Source of the DNA: Mugil cephalus
Lineage: Eukaryota > Chordata > Actinopteri > Mugiliformes > Mugilidae
Direction: 5' to 3'
Assembly (NCBI RefSeq): GCF_022458985.1
Contig: NC_061770.1
Location: forward strand, 2,171,001 to 2,235,000
Length of the DNA stretch: 64,000 nucleotides
Positions within the stretch are counted from its first letter, which is position 1; the number at the start of each line of letters is the position of its first letter. Shown in pieces: positions 53,901 to 64,000 of the stretch. Position numbers and translations under genes: made by a program. The notes beneath the pieces are model-generated. The model was not told where the DNA came from, ran no database searches, and was given only the letters and a program-made list of their open reading frames with translations.

Positions 53901-56900
53901 TGTTGAGCTCTTCATCAAGTCCGTCTCAAGAGAGTCTATGAGTGAGTTTAAAAGGAGCCAAGTAATCACTTACTAATCAAAGAAAAAAATGGGTCAATAC
54001 ACTATGCAGTGTAATGAAAATGAAAGTAATGAAACACTATTTTTTCTCCTTTATTAATCCCTCTTGTGAAATTTTGTTCTCTGCATTGAACTCATCAATT
54101 CCTAGAGTGTTTTCTAACATGCCTGCAACAGTGTGAGATGCAAACTGTTCTTGTAGCTGTAATTTGCCATTGTAATCTTTGATTTCAAGAAATGCTTCAA
54201 GTGTGTGCACTGGCATTTATTGCTGTTCTGTGGTTCACATACCAGCGATCTGTGTATGAACAGCATGTTCGCTTTGATGGAGCATCCAGGCTCCACACAG
54301 AAATGATGTACTGTCACATCCGTTGAATGTGCACTCAAAGGTCAATTGCTTGGTTATATAATTATAAGGAAATATGGCCTGTGAACATGTTTCACAAACT
54401 TCATGGGCTATCGCATAGGGGAACTGAGACAGTGTTTGGGTGCACCTTATGCAGTTACTTACAGAGCTTGGGACAGGGTCCCTAAAGCCCATGCTGAGCT
54501 CGTGACAGAAGATGCACAGCAGGAGGCGTTCACATTTCTGCAGACAAATGAAATAGAGAAAGTTAAGGGCCTCATTCTAACCATGAGGAAGTTCTCCAAG
54601 TATGTGATGGCTGTACTGACCCTTTGGTCTTCGGGACTTAGACTCTGCTCCCCTTTGATTTTCCTGGTGTCATCACAGTACTGTATTTCAGGGTTGGTTA
54701 GACTTCGACAAAACGTGCAGAGAAAATCACCCCTGATACACAAAAATCATAAAAAAGACTTCAAAAACAGCAAGAGCCATCTGTAGTTTCTACTGCAGGC
54801 ATTTTCTTTAAACAGACTGTATGCTAGTGTGAGGATTTTAAAACAAAACAAATATCAACTTTTTAAATGTCTAAAACATGTTTATCATCATCATCATCAT
54901 ATTTAAACAAACTTGAAGGTATGCCAGTTGTACTGGAATGCCAGAGCTCTGTGCAACAGCTGTTCACTTACTTTGGGAAGATTTTTATGGTGGGTACATG
55001 ACATTTCATGTGGAACACTTTTGGACACCGATCACAGCATAGCAGGTCACCACCATTAATACAAACAGCGCACCAGTCTTCGTTGGGGTCATCCTCTTTC
55101 CCACCCTGAGTCCCTGCTGCAGCAGATGCCCCACTCCCTGTAGTCTCTGTACATTGGCCCAAGTTTCCATTAGTGAGTTGAGTGCCTGTTGTGATGGTGC
55201 TGTTCTCGGTGGATGATGAGGTAGTGGAGGTCATGGTGTTAGTGGAAGAAGTTGACATGGATCCATTTAGTCCAGAACAGGCTGTCTCTGACTGGGGTTC
55301 TGTTTTGATGCGCTCTCCAGAAACCTTGACTGTGTCTTGTGTTGCAGATCCAACTCCCAGTACAGGAAGGGGGCTGTCTTCTGGGCTGCTCATCTGGGGG
55401 AAAAACACACATGTAAATATTAGACTATATGATAATGTTGTGTCCATTCGCAATGTTCGGTGTAACATCTATATTTATAACAAGCATTTAGGCGGGTAAG
55501 ATCCTAAATATTCAAAATTCAAGATTCAATATCACTTTATTGATCCCCGCAGGGAAATTATTTACAACCAAATATTTTATATCAGAAGTGATACATTATA
55601 TTTTGTTGAATTTACACTTGCTGACATTCTCTAAAATGTAGTACAACCGTTAGTCTCCCAAGTTGTACTGCGCTTCTTTTTTCTGTAATGAACCTCACTG
55701 TGACATGGTTCGCAATATCATGATGTCTGCCAACATTGACATCAAGATGACCAGCTACCAGCCAGCACAGCAGCTCAGTGTAGGATGGTGTTATCACATT
55801 CCCAATCCCTGGTTTGGTGGGTTCATACCATGCAGGCACTCCTCCCAGCATCTTTGCCCCACTCTGTCTTTAGAGAGGATGCTGGACAACTGTAGCTGTC
55901 CTCTGTACCAGGCTCCTGCTTCACCTTCACCTGTTCCACTGCGGCGCCACCTCCTGGCCCCGCTCTCCCAGCAGAGCTACAGCTGAAACACACCCGAAAT
56001 CCAAACAGGCACAAATTATTATTGTAATTGCTTGGATTCAATGGTATTTGTAAATTAGGATTACAACTGTTTAATTTGGGGAGGCAGCACAGGGGTCTGA
56101 ATCCCTCCATCGTGCATACAAAGCTTAGTACCTACAACAACTATAAATGTTTATTTCCTATATGAAAAAAAGTGTCACGCTTTAATATCCACATTGGTTC
56201 ATTGCCAGCCTGAAGACTCTAAACCGTCTCATCAAAATACATCCTGCTGTTAGAACATCGGCTGTAAGCATCTTAAGTTTTTAGCAAGCCTCGTCTGTTT
56301 CAATATTTCCCAATTTATGAATGACTGTGATTGAGTCATTGAGTGGGAGTCACAAAGTTTTTTTTTTTATAGGACTAGTGTTTTTTCTTCACCACAACAC
56401 TAACTTATATCGTCTGTCATTGTTAATTTAGTATGAAAGAGCTTGTAAGAACTGTGTTTCGAAACAAAGTTCTCAACAGTAGTTTCAACTCTAGGGAAAT
56501 GGAATGCTTATGAATAAGGGTTGGAATAAAAGACAGAGAGAGAGACAAAGCAGACACGTTGCATCACCACTGGTGGTCTGAGAGCCAACAACTCTTGAGT
56601 TTCATGTGTAGTGACGTCGCTCTGCCTATTCTCTGGTCTTCAGCGAGGGAACAGCCGACCAATCAGAATCAGAACAAGTGATGATTTAGTTATATGTCAT
56701 ATAGTTCATAAATCTTGTCCTTACATGATCAGACTCCAGGCTAGATGAGATCTTGATGGTCGGATACTCATGAAATGTTTGATGACTTCCCACCGGCCAC
56801 TTGTTGGAGCTGTTTAAATTGCCTTCTGAACTCCTAAGTCTTGGGCACTATGTTCCTTCTTATTGATCTCAAATTAAAAATGTAGTTGGCATTATTTTAT

Positions 56901-59900
56901 GCCAGATTTAATGTTGTGACTTACACACCTTGAACTATAAACACATACTTAACCATCCAAGTACTTAAGGCTTGACATGAGAAATGTATTCCAGTTTTAT
57001 AAATTTATAGATACAGACGAATACTTTATGACCATACTATACATTATGACAGTCAAAAACAATTCACAACAATTCATGTTACTAATTTACAATAATAATG
57101 ATACATTTTATTTATAGGTGTCTATTAATCTGGAAGCATTAAACAGAAAATTGGGATGATTTGCTTTTGAATTAACTTCATGCTTTCTTACCTGCCTCTG
57201 CTGCCTGTGCTGGATGTGCTAGATGGTCGTGCAGGTGTGTGGGCATTGGACAGACCTGCAGACAGAAATTAAACAGTTAAATCTGAAATCTGTTAAACCT
57301 GAACACAATAAATATAAATATAATATAAACAACACAGCCCTTTAATGAAATAGATATAATTAATGAGCTGCTAATGTGGTTCCAAATTTACAATATGTAT
57401 CATTTTAAAATTGTTCACATATTAATTTACCAGAAATGTAACTCTGGAGTGACTTACGTATTCAACAATGCTATTTTAACTTTCAACTTCAAAATCAAGC
57501 TCTAAATGACAGTTTGATTGATGAGAATGGGGTCCCTCTCTGTGAAAACCAGGGTACCTGAAGATCCAGGAGAGTGTGTGGACAGTCCGGGTGAAGGGTT
57601 CATGTCCACTGAGCCAAGCTGTTGCTGTGTGCTTGCTGTAATATAACGAGAAAGAAGGTGTCCAAGGTTGCTCGAACCTGCGTCCTCCAACTAGAAGAAG
57701 AGAATCAAGTTACTGAAGAACTCAACAACAGAGTTTTTGGGATATGTAAACACACACACACACACACATCATCTCTGTGTGTTAAATCTGATTATCTAGG
57801 TACCACATCAGCCCCTGGTGCTGCCTTACTTTACCATTCAAGGTCTCATAGCACATAAATAAAGCATGAGTACAAATTTATATATTTTATCTATGCTATG
57901 GAGACATTTACCATCCTTGGCTGAGTTCTACACAACGTCACATCTCAGGATAAGTTGACTTGAGAAGTGTTTTCTTGTATTATCCGGCATAAAGTCCAAC
58001 ATAGTGGTATTAGAGACACTCCTTCCTCTGACACTTGAAGCTTATATTTCTATTGTGTTTTGTGTAATGAGTGTGCCTGTGTGTTGTTTTGAATGTCATA
58101 GTACATAATTACCTGTCATGTCTAAAAAAAAAAATATTGCCAGCATTTCATAAATTTAATTTAATGGCTAATGTGCTTACCTGAATGGGCGGGATCTCAG
58201 GTAGGCATGGCAGATTCTCAGGATTGGTGACGGAGGGAATGAGCTCGATGGGACCTATGATTGGGCTGGCAGGGCCGCGGTGAGTATGGGCCCCAGCCAT
58301 ACTGGCACTGGTGGGACTTGTGGGGTTAGCGTTATGCAGGGATGCCACCGGGAAAGGGCCCGCATGCCCGGGGTTGGAATGCTGCACAGAAAAAAGACAG
58401 CAGGGAGGATGGTGGGAAAGTTGACAACAGAAATAATCAAAGGCCAGGCCATGTCAGAAAGGAGTGAAGAGAAATGAAAGAAAGGAGGAGGCAAAAAAAC
58501 AAACAATGAGGGAGGTCACACAGTGAAGTACATAAAACAATGGTGTGGGACATGGTTGCATCATCATGCATTTGAGTGACCACACATGCTGCACAATACA
58601 CATAAATGACAAAGTAGGAAAAAGGTGCCAAACCCCTGATTGTAGTAAGAAACGAAACCTTTGGTGGCTCATCTCAGATTCTATAGACATCTGGACACAA
58701 AGAAAAAGGGGACTGGATATAGTGGTGTTTTTTTTCCTAGTGTGACATGCAGGCAGTAAATGTACATTTGCATATGATACTTGAGCAAATCGTCAGCTAT
58801 GTACAGATACATTGGTGCGGCAAAGCTAAGCAGAAGTTAAAGTAGTTTCACCTGGAGGCCAGGTATGTGTTTACATATGTTTACAAATAACAACTCCTCA
58901 AATTAGAATTGAATTTCTCATGTGTGTGCACCAGATTAATATCTGCTTGTTAAAATTCAAGATTGACAATTTACTTGACAATTTAACTTCTCATAATTGC
59001 ATTGAAACTTAACGTGAAACGGGTTGCGTTTTATTTATTTTTTAATTTGCATACGAAACGCCAAAGTTGCAAACTGCTGCATCACAAGACCAGTTTGCAA
59101 TTTCACTAGAATAATGGCAACTTTCTCCTGGGCTTTTCCATAGGAAACCTGTCATCTTTGCAAACAGATCTAGCATCTAGACATCTCCACTGATTTACAT
59201 AGATCGTTCGATCCACTGTTTCTTTCTGGTTGAAATAAATGGATTTTTTCTGCCCATTGTGGGTAAACATCCGATGACATGAGGAGTATCCAGGTGAGAC
59301 AAAAACATGAGTTTGAAAGGGCAACAATCAATGTGGGCAGTGGTGTTCTGTCTTGGTCATCTTGAATGAATTCAGTGTGGTCAATAACATTAGTAGAAAA
59401 ACTCACATTTCTACTTTATTTGATGCTCCACAGAGGGCAGAGTCACTTAGTATTAAAGTTACATTTTGATTGATTTGTTGTGAAATGCAAACACATGATG
59501 ACATCTTTTTTATTTTCCTGGAACTAAGTTGCAGCTTTACTTATACTATATTAAAGTTCCAGGTACCATCAGAAATTTCCTTTTGTCCCGGCCTGTCGTG
59601 ACTTCAAGCAGATGTGTTGTCACATTAAAACTAAATACAGACAGATCCTGTCTGGCACAAATAAAACACACAACCGAACAATGTAGAAATACGAGATTGA
59701 GGGACTTTGGACTAAAACGTATAGAAGCCAGGTTGCAGGGTGGCTTTATTTTTTTGCCTTGCTATTTAAAAGTTAAAGCAAATGAAAACCAAAAAGTAAC
59801 ATCAAAAGCATCTGTTCCACACTGAATTTCATTGCAAATATGGTTGTTATTCTAGTAAGTAACCTTAAAATTGGGGATTTCAATGTAATTTGATCAACGC

Positions 59901-62900
59901 AGTTTTAGGTGTAATGTGATGTGTGTAATTATGCATTTTCAAACAGGAAAATGACAGATTGTCCCATTTAAAATGCTGATACCATGCACACGCGGCTAAT
60001 GAAATTTCATTTTGGGAAAGTAAAGATGGATAACAGTGCAATTTGCTTTTCCTAGAATATACATTTGCAGATTTTATACATGGTCTGCCATCAACAATCA
60101 GTCTTACTTCAGAACTTCTTAAGTATTGCCTGAACAACAGACCCTTTACACAGAAGACAGTGTGACTTGTCACAGCAGGGAAAGACTTGAGGACAGCTAC
60201 ATTACTCTTTGGGGGAGGCCCTGTTTTAGTAAATTTTGGGTCACTTCATGAAACTGAGCTATCATGAATACACCTGAACTTTCCCTGCTGCCACTTCTTT
60301 GTTGTTTAATAAGCTAATAAAATAACACCAGTTTTAGCCATAACATTATCTGAGAATGTGTAAAACAAACAAACGAAAAAAGTTAATTCAAATTCAACAA
60401 TGTAACATGACAACATGACAATGCTCTGTAAACTTTTGACTAAGATGTACTGTGCAGGACATTTTAGTACAGAAGCTATGAAATAATCTCATGGTTATTT
60501 ACCTCAAAATACTTTGACATTTTTATACTGCAATTTCTTGTAATCATAAACATATGATGATGCTGATGCTGACATATCTTAATCACAGTCACAGATCAAT
60601 AATTGAGCCTACTCCTGAAGACTGAGATTAGCCTCACACTGTGTATCTATACATTTATAGATTGGTCACATTTATTAAATGTATTAAACATTATTTAAAT
60701 GGTGAAAATCCATTGTAAAGTGCCTAAGTTACAACTGCACGTCTGTTTTCATATAGTGAAACTTCATATAAACTTCATGTATTCATACTGACCTGTCTCT
60801 GTAGCTGAGATTGCATCATGGGGGAATACTGCTGTCCATTATGTCTCGGCTGAGCCGATGGCATTCGGCCCTGTGATGGACCAGGTAGACGCATATGGTG
60901 GGACGCAGGGTACATGGAGGGACCAGGCCCACCGTTCATACCTCCAGGCCCTCTTGGCAGCTGCTGCATACTGATAAGTCTAGGAGGCTAAAAATCACAG
61001 ACAAATTATGCATAAAAATCATTGTAACAAAATACACACAGCAATGGCAAAATCTATCAGCAGCAAGCTTCCTTCAGAATCATGTAATTACAGGCGCAAA
61101 ATAATTTATGCATAATTATTAGTGCCACTGGGAGTCGATTATCAATCTGCAGAAAGTAAAATGAAGATTCAAATTATTAGTATGTCTTTTGTCCAAAAGG
61201 AATCTTTCACTGGTTACAGCTTCCAACAAGGAACATTAGTAGCACTAAATATTTGAGGTTACAGTCACTGGACTGGAGTTACTCTTTACCCTTTTAGTAT
61301 CAGGAAATGTATTTTCCCACCATAGTGAATGCTTTGTTTATTTTGTCAATCATAAATAAATCTAGTGCTGCGCAGAAAGCCCACTAAACACTGACAAAGT
61401 CCTCAGAACGTCCAAAGAGAATCTGACCAAAACTACATACATGGAGGGAAAATTGACATAACAGTCAATTTCTAATTTCTCACTTAACTAAAATGATCCA
61501 TTTACAATTTACAATCTGCTCTACAGTCATGCCTTGTTTGGTGAAAGTTGTCCATACCTGCTGTTGAACCAAGGATGGACCACCCTGCCTGGCATGCTGC
61601 TGAGACATTTGGGAGGCGATGCGCATCTGTTGCTGGATTTGCTGTTGGTGCTGCTGTTGGTGTTGGTGTTGCTGCTTCTGCTGTGCATAGGCTGCCTGCT
61701 GCATGTGTTGCAACCGAAGCTGGGCCAGATTGATCTGTCCTGGGTGTTTGCCCATGTGACCTGGGTGGCCTTGTCCAGGTGAAATAGGTGGGCCTCCAAC
61801 CATCATACTGGGTGGTTGAGCAGGTGGAGGGGGTTTTTCAATTACCAAATTACCTACAATAGAAGAAGATGGGTTTAAGTGAGTTACATTTGAAATAGTG
61901 CACAGCTGTGAAATGTTCATTTATGTTATTTACACGGTTATATGTGAGTAAACATGCCAAAACTAGTGTCAGATGTCCTAAACATGCCCAGACAAATCAA
62001 TAAGAGCTGAAAGTAAATATTTAACACAAGGAATTGATGATAAAAGGGACAAACAGAAAATAAATGTCTCTGACCTAGATTTACTACATTTTTGGCCCAG
62101 AAGGTGGGGTCACAGAAGAAGCGCACAACTCCATTGGCCTGGGGTGCTGGCTCCAGACGAGCCTTGAATAGCTGGCGAAGCTGGAACAGGATCTACATGC
62201 ATGCGCACAAAGAGAATAATGTTCTTTGGTTACCGAGCTCAGCTATATGAAACCAACTGTTATGTAGGTGCCCTTAATCTGACTCCATAATCTCACAATA
62301 AAGTTATCCCAACTATCTCATTTGAGTGTCTTCTGTTAAGTAAAGTCAAATCTGCAGGGCTGCATTCATAAATACACAAGATAACATGTTACAATCCCAT
62401 GTGCCATGATGGCACGAGGGACTGTGGCAAAACACATTGAACACAACTGAAAAGCCAACCAGCAGGCTAGCAGTCAGCTACCAACAAGCAACAAACAAGA
62501 AGACAACAGCTAACTAGCCTAGCCGATACACACCAAGATAGCTGCCCTGTGCTATGCCTGATCCTCGCCAGTATGGCCTTTTCAGCACCTGGTTGTGACA
62601 TCAGGTATATCACCCTTGAGAGAGACTAACCCTGCAACCTGTCAGAATGTGACTAAGTGTACATACACAAGAACACATTGGGCAAGAAGCATCTTCCCCT
62701 AACCACTGGTTTAGGTTGTGGGACAGATGGCCGCACATCATAAATAGTCCCTATCATAAATATAATCCTACTAGCCTCCATACTCCACAGCTCTCTCCAC
62801 TTTAACATCCTTTTCTCTACACTCTCCCAATTCACACACTGCCCTTGCAACTGCCCTTGCAGATGTTTCCTTTTATTCTTAGACTGTTTTGTCAGATTAC

Positions 62901-63524
62901 AAGCAACGCACACAAATACTCTTTCAAAAACTCAAAACTGACCTAAAACTAGTCAATGGCAATATTTACAAGGACAATATTTCGTTAACATGTCTGAAAT
63001 TACACTGATTAGAGATTCATGTTTACTGTTCCTGACAACTGTTTACTTGGACATTATATAAAATGATCAATATGATAAATGTGTTCACATGCCTTCAACA
63101 TAAATCAGAATATTAATAATTAATTCCCATGTGATAGAAACATGCACATACAGAACATAATTTTTCCACCCAGAGAGAAACACTCAGAGCAAATACATGG
63201 TTATTAAAACAATGTGTTGAACATTCTCTCAATCTGAATGAAAATTCCTTCATGCCAGCCTCTTCTGATTGAGGTTGGAAGAGGTATTTAGTCTATCGTT
63301 CTGATTATTAGCGGAATACTGGTGTTCTTATTCGGTAAATCCAGCAAATGTATGTGATGTAAGAAGAAGAAACATACCAACTTCTTGCTGTAGAGCAGTG
63401 CTGTGCTGCTGCCAGTAGCGATGGCCCAGTGGCAGAAGTTGAGCACATGGTGGATTTGTTGGGCCAGGTGAGTGATGTCCTTATGCTGAGCCACAAGCCT
63501 CATACTGCGCTCTTTGGTCACAGT
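47945..63524 (-). CDS. trim33: TRIM33 (TIF1-gamma), 3' 14 exons
   Basis: Nuclear E3 ubiquitin ligase and chromatin reader that modulates SMAD4/TGF-beta signalling. Fourteen in-phase minus-strand exons: 63378-63524, 62075-62192, 61558-61853, 60793-60987, 58181-58381, 57558-57690, 57192-57255, 55829-55976, 54972-55393, 54621-54732, 54463-54537, 52817-52969, 49687-49737 and 47945-48166 (TGA at 47945). They give 778 residues of an expected 1100 or so. RING, B-boxes and the start of the coiled coil lie right of the window. Landmarks in order: coiled-coil-end [33 protein letters not shown], a Gln/His-rich stretch, [45 protein letters not shown], the PHD, the bromodomain and the terminal [11 protein letters not shown] with VHIK-stop. 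The terminal sequence and [13 protein letters not shown] separate it from trim24 and trim28. Confidence 0.95.
48167..48300 (+). repeat. purine-rich tract opposite the last trim33 acceptor
   Basis: About 130 nt of almost uninterrupted G and A on the plus strand (GGAGGAAGGGG, GAAGAAGG units). On the transcribed trim33 strand this is an unusually long polypyrimidine tract running into the last exon's acceptor. Confidence 0.7.
49738..52816 (-). other. 3.1 kb trim33 intron
   Basis: Holds the foldback structure at 50920-51692. Outside it I see only short GT and TATG simple repeats near 50835-50880. The intron 48167-49686 next to it holds the purine tract only. Confidence 0.6.
50920..51692. repeat. 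long foldback (inverted repeat) element
   Basis: Two arms of roughly 330-350 nt are inverted copies of each other, separated by about 100 nt. Example pairs (left, then reverse complement of right): GTGAATGGGTCAGAG at about 50946 and 51657; TGGATTAGTTTATCA at 51093 and about 51553; GACCAGAACACACATACAG at 51139 and about 51500; TTGCAAAAA near 51258 and 51382. Divergence between arms looks like 10-20 percent with small indels. No protein-coding content. It resembles a large hairpin MITE. Transcribed within trim33 pre-mRNA it would form long double-stranded RNA. Confidence 0.85.
52817..55100 (-). other. trim33: TRIM33 PHD finger-bromodomain cassette
   Basis: The PHD is split between 54972-55393 ([20 protein letters not shown]) and 54621-54732 ([10 protein letters not shown]). 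The linker helix exon is 54463-54537 ([16 protein letters not shown]). The bromodomain core is 52817-52969 ([28 protein letters not shown]) with its last helices in 49687-49737 and 47945-48166. The KYNE asparagine that contacts acetyl-lysine is present. In mammals this cassette reads H3K9me3/K18ac. Confidence 0.9.
53059..53548. mobile_element. hAT-like non-autonomous element with target duplication
   Basis: A 490-bp block is flanked by the direct repeat AGTTTCTAGT (53049-53058 and 53549-53558), consistent with an hAT 8-bp duplication. It contains repeated GCCGATACCGATAT and GGCCGATGGCTGATAT motifs at both ends and an interrupted poly(T) run at about 53108-53125. It lies in the trim33 intron 52970-54462. 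Confidence 0.65.
55519..55562 (+). repeat. fragment of a teleost retroelement 3' end
   Basis: CACTTTATTGATCCCCGCAG followed by GGAAATT is a phrase found at the 3' ends of abundant fish non-LTR elements. Only about 45 bp is recognisable, in a trim33 intron. Confidence 0.4.
55977..57191 (-). other. trim33 intron
   Basis: AT-rich, no recognised feature. The same holds for introns 58382-60792 and 60988-61557. Intron 57691-58180 contains a CA microsatellite near 57748-57768. Intron 62193-63377 shows nothing I recognise. Confidence 0.6.
61620..61700 (-). repeat. trim33: Gln/His-coding CAG/CAA/CAC repeat in trim33
   Basis: Within exon 61558-61853 the minus strand encodes alternating Gln and His runs ([18 protein letters not shown]). 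Mixed CAG, CAA and CAC codons make it less prone to slippage than a pure repeat. Mammalian TRIM33 also has a Gln-rich segment here. Confidence 0.85.
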
Positions 63525-63714
63525 CTAGACACAATGTGAGATTATTCTGGTTAAGGAACTGCTATACAAAGAGTCTGGACAATCCCACTGAGTACCACGT
63601 AAAATGTTGCTCCAAGCTAATAGCAAAAACATCAGCATAAGCACAGAGATCGATTAGATTGTTAGACTTAATTATAACGGGGCATTGGGAGGGAAGGAAG
63701 GAAGGAAGGAAGGA

Positions 63715-63765
<51 letters not shown>

Positions 63766-64000
63766 GAAGGAAGGAAGGAAGGAAGGAAGGAAGGAAGGAA
63801 GAAAGAATTTATACTGGGAAAAATTGCAGAAGGGAGAAGAATTAAAGAAAATCATGAGGGAGACATCAAAGTCATGTGTGTCTAAGTATAAGCAATGTAC
63901 TGATAGATATAAAAAGATATATTCAATAGCCATTATAAATGGTATGTATATACAAGTTTGGATGTCTGTGTATATGTTTTCAGATTTTGCAGCACATTAT
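63525..64000 (-). other. trim33 intron, truncated by the window edge
   Basis: Contains the compound microsatellite. The next upstream exons, coding the coiled coil, B-boxes and RING, must lie beyond 64000. Confidence 0.6.
63691..63806 (+). repeat. GGAA/GAAA tetranucleotide microsatellite
   Basis: About 116 bp: GGAA units, then GAAA units, then GGAA units, a symmetric compound repeat. It lies about 170 bp upstream of a trim33 exon on the minus strand, where it reads as TTTC/TTCC pyrimidine repeats. Confidence 0.97.

Noticed and set aside
61534..61782. Leu/Val-rich plus-strand frame at 61.5-61.8 kb
   Set aside because: Reverse reading of the trim33 Gln/His repeat exon.
47945..63524. trim24 or trim28 identity
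   Set aside because: The end with [11 protein letters not shown] and VHIK, plus the [13 protein letters not shown] and [12 protein letters not shown] segments, are TRIM33-specific.
63562..63933. 123-codon frame over the GGAA/GAAA repeat
   Set aside because: It is a translation of the microsatellite.

Overview
The window is vertebrate nuclear DNA, most likely from a ray-finned (teleost) fish. Its genes are split into short exons with GT-AG introns and encode vertebrate-specific proteins. The introns carry several Tc1-like DNA transposons, hAT-like repeats and simple repeats typical of fish genomes. There are no bacterial operons, CRISPR arrays or rRNA genes, and I recognised no tRNA gene. Exons were placed by joining splice sites in phase and comparing the translation with vertebrate protein families known to me. 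No alignment was run.

Layout. (1) 1-7322, plus strand: the 3' part of a p38 MAP kinase gene, best read as mapk13 (p38 delta), ten exons. (2) 7323-10640: mapk13 3' UTR, intergenic DNA, and the brpf3 promoter and leader. (3) 10641-19327, plus strand: a complete brpf3 coding region in 12 exons (1249 aa), with a young Tc1-like transposon in its fourth coding intron. (4) 20905-31236, minus strand, tail-to-tail with brpf3: an FXR-type nuclear receptor in ten exons, most likely nr1h5 (FXR-beta). Its reading frame stops before the usual AF-2 helix. (5) 36900-44526, minus strand: slc66a1 (pqlc2), a lysosomal cationic amino-acid exporter of 313 aa in eight coding exons. Two of its introns hold Tc1-like elements, one young and one decayed. 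(6) 47945-63524 and beyond the right edge, minus strand: the 3' 14 exons of trim33 (TIF1-gamma), ending in the PHD-bromodomain cassette. The RING and B-box exons lie outside the window.

Functionally this is an ordinary eukaryotic neighbourhood: a stress kinase, two chromatin readers (BRPF3 and TRIM33), a ligand-sensing receptor and a lysosomal transporter. They are not co-regulated as an operon. mapk13-brpf3 is a conserved vertebrate pair. trim33 and the human NR1H5 pseudogene are both on human chromosome 1p.

I did not find a new multi-gene system. The observations most worth a second look are the receptor without a visible AF-2 helix, a roughly 770 bp foldback (long hairpin) in a trim33 intron, two palindromic TCACGTGA (CLEAR-like) sites around the first exon of the lysosomal transporter, a GC-AG intron in mapk13, and two young Tc1-like insertions with almost identical inverted repeats.
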